The translations under genes and the position numbers were made by a program. Shown one piece after another: positions 1 through 9,100 of a DNA stretch of 64,000 nucleotides; position 1 is the stretch's first letter; each line of letters starts with the position of its first letter. Origin of the DNA: CAIXSC01 sp046349915 (GTDB lineage Bacteria > Planctomycetota > Planctomycetia > Pirellulales > Pirellulaceae); contig JAXMBL010000004.1 in the NCBI GenBank assembly GCA_046349915.1, positions 372,001-436,000 on the forward strand, read 5' to 3'. The notes under the pieces were generated by a model that was given only the letters and a program-made list of their open reading frames with translations, ran no database searches and was not told where the DNA came from.

Positions 1-187
1 GAGGAAATGAGAGACGATGGAGCAAAGGTGGACGACGAGTTTGCGAGAGTCGATATCGACTCGCGCTACTTACGGCAAAATCACTCAAACGCCCGCATCG
101 ACGTGTTTTCTGCATTTATCGCAATTGGCGCATTTAGCCTGTCTCGCTCAATTTGGTTCCGCCCATGGGGTGGGGTTGGAAAAGCCG

Positions 188-225
188 CCAGACTGTCTGG
201 ATCAAGAAGGTTCCAGACAGTCTGG
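188..225. repeat. 13-bp perfect inverted repeat
   Basis: Arms at 188-200 and 213-225 are exact reverse complements with a 12-nt loop. No T-run follows on either strand, so it is not a classic intrinsic terminator. The half-motif AGACTGTCTGG recurs at 249-259 and a related CCAGACAGTCTG occurs near 39117, suggesting a small dispersed family. Confidence 0.6.
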
Positions 226-408
226 GGGACTGCTCAGTCAAGGACGTCGTAGACTGTCTGGTTTTCTAGCCTAGAGACTGGTTGAGTGAATTGGGTTGTC
301 TGGGATGGATGGGTGGTGTGCGTAGATCGGTATTCGCAGAGTGTCGGCTCGGTCGTTTGTACTCGCCAATCGATGGACTAGAAGCCCGTCGTACCACAGG
401 CAGAGGAA

Positions 409-429
409 CGACGGACTGGAAGTCCGTCG
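409..429. repeat. Dispersed palindrome, family A (copy near left edge)
   Basis: Arm CGACGGACT, spacer GGA, arm AGTCCGTCG. A decayed copy lies at 371-393. The same unit recurs in at least six other intergenic regions of the window. Its position beyond the kinase stop fits a 3'-end hairpin. Confidence 0.75.
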
Positions 430-533
430 TACATGAAGCAGAACATCCGGCTGCCCTAAAACAAGAATTGCTCGGTGTTTTTCGCCCAAACGTACCGCTG
501 TGATTCGGTCCTATCCGTATTGTGGGGAAAGAC

Positions 534-3500
534 TTACGGATTGAGCTTCTTCTTTCGCTCCAGCCAAGCCGCTCGACTGATGCGTTGCAGGCTGGACTGG
601 TCGCTCACTTCCAGCCCCGTGCGCACCTCGATGGCGAGCCGCACTCGCTCGGGGGCATCAGCGAGAGCAGCGGGGATTTGCCAGACTTCCAGACCGCCGC
701 TGGGAATGAACAACTGACGTCCGTCAGCGCTGAATACAGGCTTCGCGATCTGGTTGCTGGAAAGCTGCATGGGCGGCCCGAGCATCAAGCCGGTCGCACT
801 GTCCCACAGATGCGACTCGAATCGCCAGCGAGTTGCGACGATCGAGCCGTCTCGTCCGAAGGTTGCCGAAGCCAGTGCTTGCTCCTTTTGCAACGCTTCC
901 CCGCAAGGACGACCAGTCCACGCATCCCACAATCGTAAAGTCGATAGATCTCCGAACAGCGTAAAGCGTCCGTCGCGCGAACGTTCCGTCGCGGTTCCGT
1001 GAGGCTGGAACGTTGGTCCAGACGGCTTACCGGTGGCGGCGTTGAACACTTGAGCTTGACCATCGGCGGAAACGATCAGCAAGTGGCTGCCATCTGGCGA
1101 GAGCAGTGCCTGACTAGGGGCGACAGCCGTCACGGCAACGGTTGTTGGCAAGTTGCGTTCGTGGTTCCAGAGCAACGGGGTCGGCGAGTTGACGGAACCA
1201 AGAAGCTCCATGATCGCTCGCTGGCCAGCGGGTAAATCCTCCGCGACATACTGATAGGGCGTGCGATTCTGAAGCGAGATCAGCGACCTGCCAACCAGCA
1301 CGTTCTTGTCGCCGACTTCGAAAGCGAGCGTCACGGAATTCGTCGCAATGGGCATGGGAGCCCCAAGACGTTCGGCATTCATCGTGTTCCAGAACGTCAG
1401 TCGCTCTGATCGCGGACTCTTACCGCCCTTCTCCGAGTAAAGCGACGAGATCGCTAGAGTGCGACTGTCCGAACTAAAGGCGGCTTGGCGAACCATGCCG
1501 ATGTCGGCGAGCAACTCGCCGACCGGCGTCCACGAGTTTGCTTGCAACAGTCGAGCGCCCTTGTCTCCCGCGACGAAAACCAGTTTGCCATCCGGACTGA
1601 CCGCCACGGTCTCGATTCGTCCCAAGTCGGCGGGCAACGGTGCTCTGGGCAGGCGACGATGATCTTTCGTTTTGACCACATAGTCGCGCACTAACCCGTC
1701 GCTCTTGCCGAAGTATACGGACTGCCCGTCCGCGGAGAACCTGGCGCTCAAGACATTGACATCCTTGATGAGCGATATCCCCTTCTCGACGCTCAGCAGC
1801 TCGGCGGTCCCGTTCTGAGTCATGATCAGTACGCTAAGTCCGTCCGGCGCCCATGTCGCGGACTTCCAGAAGAGACTGCGTTGACCCAAAGTGATCGGTG
1901 TGCTGCGTTCCCAAGCGGGCAATTCCGACTTCTCCTTCCAAACTCGGACCAGTCCAGGGCTGGCGGCAAGTAGTTCCCCCGTGGGCGATGGACTGAACGT
2001 GGCTGAGAACAAATTGCGGCCGTGCGGGAAAACTCGCCGCACCCGCTGGTCGCTCATCACGTCAGTCCAGACGATTACATTCTCTCGATCGCGTGCCGCG
2101 AGTCGTCTTCCCTCTTTGTCGAACGTGATGCCCAAGACAGGCTGATCGTGAGTGAGTTCGGCAAGCAGTTTGCCAGTTTCTAGCTCGGTGAGCTGAATGG
2201 ATTTTTCATTAAGAACTGTCGACATGACGCGTCCCTCGGGATGAAACGCGACATCAGCGACATCGTCAAAGCGTCCACCCAGCGGCAGAGCTTTCTCGAC
2301 ATTCCACACCCTCGCGCTCTCCTCGCCCCACGCGACCACCCATTTGCTATCGCGCGAGAAGTAGATTCTGTCGATCAACTTATCAAGTGACAGCGGTTCG
2401 CCGCGTGGTTGGCCGGTTTCCGCATCCCAGAGACGCAGGCTGGTGAGAGGTGCTCGCGTAACGATGGTGCGGCCATCAGGACTAAGCACGGGTCCCACGA
2501 CCGTGTCCTCTCGTACTTCGTGTTCGAGCGCGGGGTACTTCAATTTGCCGGTCGCGAGATCCCAGACTTTCGCCCCTTCCCAGTCGCCAATCAGCACCCA
2601 GTCGCCCTGGGAGTGAAACTGTGCGGAGACGATATCGCCCGCGTGTGGCAACGGATCACCGAGCGGCAGACCCGTGCCGAGATCCCACAATTGAGCTCGG
2701 CTGTTGAAGTACCCTGCTAACAATCGCTTCCCTTCCGCGCTGACGGCCAGTGTGTGGACGCCACGGTCATGAACGAGTGTCTGGCGGAGAGGATTTTCCC
2801 AGGCGCCTAAGAGATTCCTGGCACTTACACGACGAGGGTCGTCGGGCATCGCGTTGAGATAGCTTTGCAGAAACCAAGTCAGGGCGCCCGCGATGTCTCC
2901 CTCCGATTGTGCGATGCGTCCCAAGAGCAATTGGCTCGAGACCAAATGATATCGCGCTTTGGCAGTTTCGTTCTGCGCGACGATTCGTTGACGTTCCGCT
3001 TCAGCTCGCTGGAGTTTTGCCTCCTCGCCTTCAGCCATCGCCACCTGCATGGCTTCGACAGCCCTTGTTTGCTCGACCAGGGTCGACATCTGGGCAAAGG
3101 CGGCATGATGAGCCTGCGCTTTCGCCTCTGTTTCGGCTCGAGTTGCTCGCACCGCCTGTCCGACGCTGAACGTAGTTCCCAAGATCAAGCAAATAGCGGC
3201 GAAAAGGGCGGAGGCCGCCGCACGTCGATGTTGATGAATGAACTTTCGTACTCGATAAGCGGTTGAAGGAGGGCGAGCCTCGACCAACTCATCCGCCAGA
3301 TAACGCTCGATATCGCGAGCCATCGCGCTGGCGGTTTCGTATCTGCGGGACCGATCTTTCTCGAGCGCCTTGAGCAGGACCCAGTCGAGTTCACCGCGAA
3401 TCATCAGCGGCAGCTTTTCGGGGGCCATGCCGCGGTTGGCGGCAATACTCGGTAGCGCACTCTCGGTACTCAAGCGGACGCTTGGCACGGGCGTTTCTAC

Positions 3501-4478
3501 TTCGCGGACAATCCGTAGTGCTTCGAGTATCGCGCCTCGCTCGAACGGCTCGCGCCCCAGCGGGGTCACTCCTGTCAGCAACTCATACAACAGAACTCCC
3601 AGCGAATAAACATCGCTACGAGTGTCAACGTCCAGTTGATTGAGGCTCGCTTGTTCCGGCGACATGTATTCCAAGGTACCGACCAACGCGCCAAACTTGG
3701 TGACGAGAGTCATGTCGGTTAGTGCCAATCCCGCGGCCTTGGCAATGCCGAAATCGATCACCTTGGGCGACGGGCGGTCATCGTACAGGGCAACCAAGAC
3801 ATTCGACGGCTTGATGTCGCGATGAATGATTCCCTTCTGATGCGCATGTTGAATGGCCTGGCAAACGGGAACAAACAGTTCTAGACGCTGTCTGGGGGAC
3901 AGTCGTCGTTGATCGCAGAACTGGGTGATCGGTATGCCTCGCACGAGCTCCATAACGAAGTACGGCCGACCATGCTCGGTCGTTCCGGCGTCCCAAACTT
4001 GTGCGATGTGCGGATGGTCCATCATCGCCAGCGCCTGTCGCTCCGCTTCGAACCGGGCAATGACCTGTCGCGACTCCATTCCCGGTTTGAGCACTTTGAG
4101 CGCGACCAGTCGCCGAATCGGCTGTTGCTGCTCGGCGACAAAAACCACGCCAAAGCCCCCTTCACCAATCTGCTCAAGAAGCTTGTAGGAACCAATTCGC
4201 ATACCGGGACGTTCGCTGATCACGGGATCGGCGCGAGTAGCAGCTTGGCGGATTACACGGTCATCGTGTGGCGAGCTTACGAGCGGAGAACCGTCTAACG
4301 GCGACTTTTCCAGGAAGCTGGACGATTCGCCCGCCGCGTCCAGCAGTGCCGCCACCCGCTCGCGCAGCGCCTCGTCGCCCGGACATGCCTGTTGCAAAAA
4401 ACTCGCCCGCTCCCGCGGCGACGAGATCTGCATGGCCTGTTTGAAGAGCTGTTCTTCGTCGAGTTGAAGAGCGGTCAT
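534..4478 (-). CDS. Membrane Ser/Thr protein kinase with WD40-like repeats
   Basis: This 1,314-residue protein is a Hanks-type kinase. Visible motifs are the glycine loop GEGGFG (about 105-110), ALKVLK with catalytic Lys128, HRDIKPSN (Asp221), DFGIAK (242-244) and GTLEYMSPEQ in the activation segment. A single hydrophobic span (about 421-440) follows the kinase domain, then a short coiled region rich in Ala, Glu and Gln. The C-terminal ~750 residues are WD40-like repeats with recurring LWD and SPDG motifs. The kinase should face the cytoplasm and the propeller the other side of the membrane. It follows an ECF sigma gene on the same strand after 168 bp, a common planctomycete pairing. Substrate and ligand are unknown. 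Confidence 0.93.
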   Translation of the reverse strand: MTALQLDEEQLFKQAMQISSPRERASFLQQACPGDEALRERVAALLDAAGESSSFLEKSPLDGSPLVSSPHDDRVIRQAATRADPVISERPGMRIGSYKLLEQIGEGGFGVVFVAEQQQPIRRLVALKVLKPGMESRQVIARFEAERQALAMMDHPHIAQVWDAGTTEHGRPYFVMELVRGIPITQFCDQRRLSPRQRLELFVPVCQAIQHAHQKGIIHRDIKPSNVLVALYDDRPSPKVIDFGIAKAAGLALTDMTLVTKFGALVGTLEYMSPEQASLNQLDVDTRSDVYSLGVLLYELLTGVTPLGREPFERGAILEALRIVREVETPVPSVRLSTESALPSIAANRGMAPEKLPLMIRGELDWVLLKALEKDRSRRYETASAMARDIERYLADELVEARPPSTAYRVRKFIHQHRRAAASALFAAICLILGTTFSVGQAVRATRAETEAKAQAHHAAFAQMSTLVEQTRAVEAMQVAMAEGEEAKLQRAEAERQRIVAQNETAKARYHLVSSQLLLGRIAQSEGDIAGALTWFLQSYLNAMPDDPRRVSARNLLGAWENPLRQTLVHDRGVHTLAVSAEGKRLLAGYFNSRAQLWDLGTGLPLGDPLPHAGDIVSAQFHSQGDWVLIGDWEGAKVWDLATGKLKYPALEHEVREDTVVGPVLSPDGRTIVTRAPLTSLRLWDAETGQPRGEPLSLDKLIDRIYFSRDSKWVVAWGEESARVWNVEKALPLGGRFDDVADVAFHPEGRVMSTVLNEKSIQLTELETGKLLAELTHDQPVLGITFDKEGRRLAARDRENVIVWTDVMSDQRVRRVFPHGRNLFSATFSPSPTGELLAASPGLVRVWKEKSELPAWERSTPITLGQRSLFWKSATWAPDGLSVLIMTQNGTAELLSVEKGISLIKDVNVLSARFSADGQSVYFGKSDGLVRDYVVKTKDHRRLPRAPLPADLGRIETVAVSPDGKLVFVAGDKGARLLQANSWTPVGELLADIGMVRQAAFSSDSRTLAISSLYSEKGGKSPRSERLTFWNTMNAERLGAPMPIATNSVTLAFEVGDKNVLVGRSLISLQNRTPYQYVAEDLPAGQRAIMELLGSVNSPTPLLWNHERNLPTTVAVTAVAPSQALLSPDGSHLLIVSADGQAQVFNAATGKPSGPTFQPHGTATERSRDGRFTLFGDLSTLRLWDAWTGRPCGEALQKEQALASATFGRDGSIVATRWRFESHLWDSATGLMLGPPMQLSSNQIAKPVFSADGRQLFIPSGGLEVWQIPAALADAPERVRLAIEVRTGLEVSDQSSLQRISRAAWLERKKKLNP

Positions 4479-4646
4479 GGGAATCTCCCGGAAGGCGAGT
4501 GGTCGTCTGGAGACACGTGCGAAATCCGAGCGGAGACTCTCCGATCAATTCTCAGGTTTTTTCGAAAACGCCCAAGTTGGCCGACCTGACCCTAGAGTAT
4601 CGCGGCAGTGATCCGCAACCGATTCAAGGAATTCGCGACCCGCTTT

Positions 4647-5210
4647 TCATTCGACGGCTCGCAACTCCAACCGCAGCCAGCCCTTGGCGTATGCCCAATC
4701 GGCGCTGGCAGTTGAGGGAGCGATGCCAAGCGTTCGTGCGGCTTGTTCGAGCGTTAGGCCGGTAAAATATCGCAACTTGACGAGTGTCGCGGGGCGAGGA
4801 CTGAGTTGTTCCAGTCTGCCGAGTGCTTCGTCGAGCGCGAGCAAGTCGAGTAGCTCGGCGCCCGCCTCTTCCGCCACATCCACCAAAGGGGCTCGCTGGT
4901 GATCGCCGCCGGCCTTGAGCGATCGGCGATGACGAGCTCGTTCGACCAGAATGCGACGCATCGCTTCAGCGGCCGCTCCAAAGAAATGAGCACGACCGTT
5001 CCAACTGGGGGCGTTTTCCATATCGACCAGCCGCAGATACGCCTCATGAACCAGGGCCGTGGCTTGCAGCGTTTGACCAGGCTTCTCGTAAGCCAACTGG
5101 GCCGCGGCCAGCCGACGCAACTCGTCGTAAACCAGCGGCAACAAACGCTCCGCCGCCACGGGGTCCCCCGATTCAACCTGCGACAGCAGTAATGTGACGT
5201 CAGTCATCAC
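4647..5210 (-). CDS. ECF-type RNA polymerase sigma factor (PF07638-like)
   Basis: The 187-residue protein has the layout of the planctomycete-rich ECF group: VYDELRRLAAAQLAYE and ATALVHEAYLRLVD in region 2, and LVKLRYFTGLTLEQAARTLG followed by an HTH in region 4. It would direct RNA polymerase to a dedicated promoter set. No anti-sigma gene is adjacent. Instead a Ser/Thr kinase follows 168 bp downstream, suggesting control by phosphorylation rather than by a membrane anti-sigma factor; this is inference from other ECF/kinase pairs. Two ATG codons in a row occur at the start; either could be used. The upstream AraC-like gene ends only 6 bp before it. Confidence 0.92.
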   Translation of the reverse strand: MMTDVTLLLSQVESGDPVAAERLLPLVYDELRRLAAAQLAYEKPGQTLQATALVHEAYLRLVDMENAPSWNGRAHFFGAAAEAMRRILVERARHRRSLKAGGDHQRAPLVDVAEEAGAELLDLLALDEALGRLEQLSPRPATLVKLRYFTGLTLEQAARTLGIAPSTASADWAYAKGWLRLELRAVE

Positions 5211-5216
5211 GACAGT

Positions 5217-6005
5217 TTACCCACCGGCATACCGCAGACGGAAGCGGCGCGGGGTGAGTCCCATATGTTTACGGAACAGTTGAGTAAATGCACTTTGGTC
5301 GCAGAAGCCAAATTCGGCGGCGATTTGAGCGATCGGGCGGTCCGAGTGCAACAATGCATCGCTCGCCGCTTGCACGCGAGTCTTGACCAGGAATTCGCGC
5401 ACGCTCAGCCCAAACACGTCGCGGAACTTTCGATGCAATTGCCGCGGAGAAACCTGTGCGCGAGCGGCCAGTTGTTCAACCGTCAATCGCTGATGATGGT
5501 GTTCTCGGATGTGGTCGACCGTGCTTTGGATCAGCGACATGGGCTGCAACGATCTGCGTTGCCCTTCGTAACTCCGCACTATCCCCATTACTCCCAGAAT
5601 CTCGCCTCGCGCATCATGGACCGGGTATTTGTTGGTCACGAACCAATCGAGCATCCGTTGTTCGTTGTACCACAGTTCCACTCGCCCAATCAGTGCTTTG
5701 CCCGTCGACATCACTCGTTGATCGTCGCGTTGGAAATGGTCGGCTGCGTGTTGCGGGAAGAACTCGTTGTCCGTCCGACCGATGATTTCAGCTTCCGAGC
5801 GGACCCCTAATTGCTCCCAGAATGGTCGGCTGGCGGAGACGAGCCGACTATGCCGATCCTTCACAAAAAAGTAAACTCCAGGAAGATGCTCGAACAACTG
5901 TCGCATCTGACGCGGGTCGCCCATTCTGGCGAAAAAATCGCGTTGAAATGCGGCTGGATCGGGGATTGGCGAATCGGTTGTCGGTGTGGGACGCAGTTTA
6001 GCCAT
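5217..6005 (-). CDS. PAS-domain AraC-family transcriptional regulator
   Basis: The N-terminal part contains a PAS fold (about residues 25-140: LPGVYFFVKDRHSRLV, then IIGRTDNEFFP and GEILGVMGIVRSYE). The C-terminal ~100 residues form two helix-turn-helix units of AraC type (LAARAQVSPRQLHRKF, then IAQIAAEFGFCDQSAFTQLF). PAS probably senses a small molecule or redox state. I chose the ATG at 6005; an upstream in-frame ATG at 6041 would add twelve residues (MWDSDIFCYFSD) that look non-native. Six bp separate its stop from the ECF sigma start, so the two are probably co-transcribed and the regulator may control sigma expression. Confidence 0.9.
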   Translation of the reverse strand: MAKLRPTPTTDSPIPDPAAFQRDFFARMGDPRQMRQLFEHLPGVYFFVKDRHSRLVSASRPFWEQLGVRSEAEIIGRTDNEFFPQHAADHFQRDDQRVMSTGKALIGRVELWYNEQRMLDWFVTNKYPVHDARGEILGVMGIVRSYEGQRRSLQPMSLIQSTVDHIREHHHQRLTVEQLAARAQVSPRQLHRKFRDVFGLSVREFLVKTRVQAASDALLHSDRPIAQIAAEFGFCDQSAFTQLFRKHMGLTPRRFRLRYAGG

Positions 6006-6188
6006 GTCCGAAAAATAACAAAAAATGTCCGAATCCCACAAGATTCGCGCAAGGTAGAGTGGCTAATCTTAAGTCTTTGTCACCGCGAGCGACGGGGAAG
6101 GTCGCGTGGTTGTGTTCGGGCAGGGATGAGCCCGAGCTAAGCGAGGCGGAAGAGGCGGATCTTGAGTTCCAAAGACGGGGATGTTGTC

Positions 6189-9100
6189 ATGCGGCCAGTC
6201 GCATTGTTATCACTTCTGGGGTTGTTGGCGGCGTCCCTGTTGACGCCCGAGGGCGTGCAGTCGCGCTCGTTATCCGCGGCTGAGGCGTCGCCTCTGAAGC
6301 TGTTGTTCCTTGGGGACAACGGTCACCATCGCCCGGTCGAGCGATTCGGGCAGCTCGCGCCCGCGTTGGAGAAGCGAGGAATCACGCTGTCGTACGTCGA
6401 TGATCCGAATCGGGCGCTCACCCCCGAAACGTTGGCGCAATACGACGGACTCGTTCTGTACGCGAACATCGACAACATGACGCCGTCCCAGGAAGAGGCT
6501 CTGTTGGACTATGTGGCGAGCGGTAAGGGGTTCGTGCCTTTGCACTGTGCCTCGTTCTGCTTCCGCAACTCGACGAAATTCGTGGAACTGGTGGGTGCTC
6601 AGTTCCAGCGACATGGCGGCGAAGTGTTTCGAGTGGAAAACGCCCTCCCTTCGCATCCCATCATGAAGGGCTACGGTGGCTTCGAGAGTTGGGACGAAAC
6701 CTACATCCACACTCGACACAACGACAAGGATCGGACGATCCTCGAGTTCCGCGTGCAGGGTGGTCAGGCGGAGGGACGGCAGCGAGAACCGTGGACTTGG
6801 GTTCGAACGCACGAAAAGGGTCGAGTCTTCTACACGGCGTGGGGCCACGATCAACGCACGTTCGGAAACCCCGGATTTCAGAATCTTGTGGAACGCGGCA
6901 TCCGCTGGGCTTGCAGTCAGGACCCCTCGGTGGTCCCCGATTACTCGCCGCCTGCGTCGACTCGCTTCGAACCGTTGCCGATGACGCCGATCGCGGCCGA
7001 TGCTCCGAAATTCGAGTACGTCGATGTCGGACCGAAGATCCCGATTTACAAGCCGGGACAACGAGGCGGAGCGGGTGGGAATCAGACGCTCATGCAATTG
7101 CCGCTCAAGCCCGACGATTCCCAACGCCACTACTCGACGCCCAAGGGATTCCGACTGGAACTGTTTGCCAGCGAGAAGGACTTCGCGGGGAAGCCGATCG
7201 CGATGAATTGGGACGAGCGCGGGCGACTCTGGCTCTGCGAAACGGTCGATTATCCCAACGAGCTCCGACCGCGCGGCGAAGGTCGCGACCGGATTCGAAT
7301 CTGTGAAGATACGGACGGTGACGGCAAAGCAGACAAGTTCACGGTGTTTGCCGAGCAGTTGAGCATCCCGACCGCGATTGCCTTTCATCGGGGAGGCGTG
7401 GTCGTCCAGGACGGCACCGAGACGATGTACTTGAAGGACACCAACGGCGACGACAAGGCCGATGTGCGTGAAGTGGTCATTCGCGGTTGGGGTTTGGGTG
7501 ACACGCACGGCGGTGTCAGCAACTTCCAGTATGGACTGGACAACTGGATTTGGGCGATGCAGGGCTATAACGGCTCGACGCCCGAGTACGGCGATGGACG
7601 CAAGTCATCGTCGTTCCGCCAAGGCTTCTTCCGCTTTCAAATGGGAAGCGGTAAGGCGTCGGGAGAAGCGTCGTCAACCATTCCCGCGGTGGCGGACGTC
7701 GAGTTTATTCGCTCGTCGAACAACAACACGTGGGGATTTGGCATGAGCGAGGAGGGATTGATTTTTGGTTCCACGGCGAACCGCAATCCCAGCATGTTCA
7801 TGCCGATTGCCAATCGATACTACGAGCGAGTGCGTGGTTGGTCCGCCGAGCAATTGGGTCCGATTGCCGATACTCATCTCTTCCAGGCCATTACCGACAA
7901 GGTGCGACAAGTCGACCAGTTCGGCGGCTATACGGCTGGCGCGGGACACGCTCTTTACACAGCTCGCAATTATCCGGCGGCGTTCTGGAATCAGACGGCG
8001 TTTGTCTGCGAGCCGACGGGCCACTTGGTGGGAACATTTGCGCTCACTCGCGATGGCGCTGGCTACAAGAGCACCAGCCCCATGAACCTCGTCGCGTCCG
8101 ACGATGAATGGGCGGCGCCGATCATGGCCGAAGTTGGACCGGATGGAAATGTCTGGATCCTCGATTGGTACAACTACATCGTGCAGCACAATCCCACGCC
8201 GGCTGGATTCCAAAACGGAAAGGGGAATGCGTACGAATCCGATTTGCGCGACAAGAAACACGGACGCATTTATCGCTTGGTCTACGAATTGGCTGCTGCT
8301 GATCCACGAGCAAGTGCGCCGTTGGCTTCGGAGCGTGCCGAAGAACTGGTCGCTGCTCTGCGTCGCGATAATCTGTTGTGGCGTCGTCACGCTCAACGCT
8401 TGCTGGTGGAACGCGGCAAGACCGACGTCGTGCCTCAGTTGATCGTCTTGGTGAAAGATTCATCGGTGGACGCGATTGGTTTGAATGTCGGCGCAATCCA
8501 TGCCCTATGGACCCTCCATGGCTTGGGAGTCGTCAACGACAAGCATCCCCAAGTGCTCGCCGCGGCCATTAACGCTATGAAGCACAAATCAGCCGGGGTT
8601 CGTCGCAACGCCGCTCTTGTCCTGCCTGCGTCGCCAGCTTCGGCGGAAGCGATCGTGGCGTCGGGGCTGACAGCCGATAGTGATTTGCAGGTTCGCTTGG
8701 CCGCTATTCTTGCCTTGTCTGATCAGCCTGCCACTCCCATCGCAGGCAAGCGAGTTGCTCAATTGGCGGTCGATTCCTCGGATACCATGCGCGATCGCTG
8801 GTTGGCCGATGCGGTGACCAGTGCCGCGGCGATCCAAGGATTCACGTTCCTCGAGGAACTAAAGGGAAGTTCGGCTAAGTCGGCCGCCGCTCAGGCGAAT
8901 GCGCCCGTGTGGACCGTGGTGGCTCGAGTGGCCGAGCACATCGCTCGCGGCCGACCAGATGCCGCGACGGTCGAGTCGTTGTTGAATCTTTTGGACGGCG
9001 CTCCAGCGCCGTTGGTGGAAAATACGCTGGCAGGTCTCGCGCGTGGCTGGCCCAAGGATCATGTGATTACTTTGCCGCCGCAGACCGAGTCTCGGTTGGC

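Larger units (their letters stand above)
1..533. other. Intergenic stretch with palindromic repeats
   Basis: No convincing gene lies here; the short open frames lack ribosome sites and recognisable sequence. It contains a perfect 13-bp inverted repeat (188-200 and 213-225, core CCAGACTGTCTGG) with a further half copy near 249-259. It also holds two copies of the dispersed CGACGGACT/AGTCCGTCG palindrome (degenerate at 371-393, intact at 409-429). The stretch lies downstream of the kinase gene that ends at 534 and may act as its transcription end. Confidence 0.6.

Noticed and set aside
6270..7508. Minus-strand open frame of 412 residues
   Set aside because: Lies wholly inside the cytochrome/ThuA gene on the other strand and has no recognisable motif; high G+C makes such frames common.
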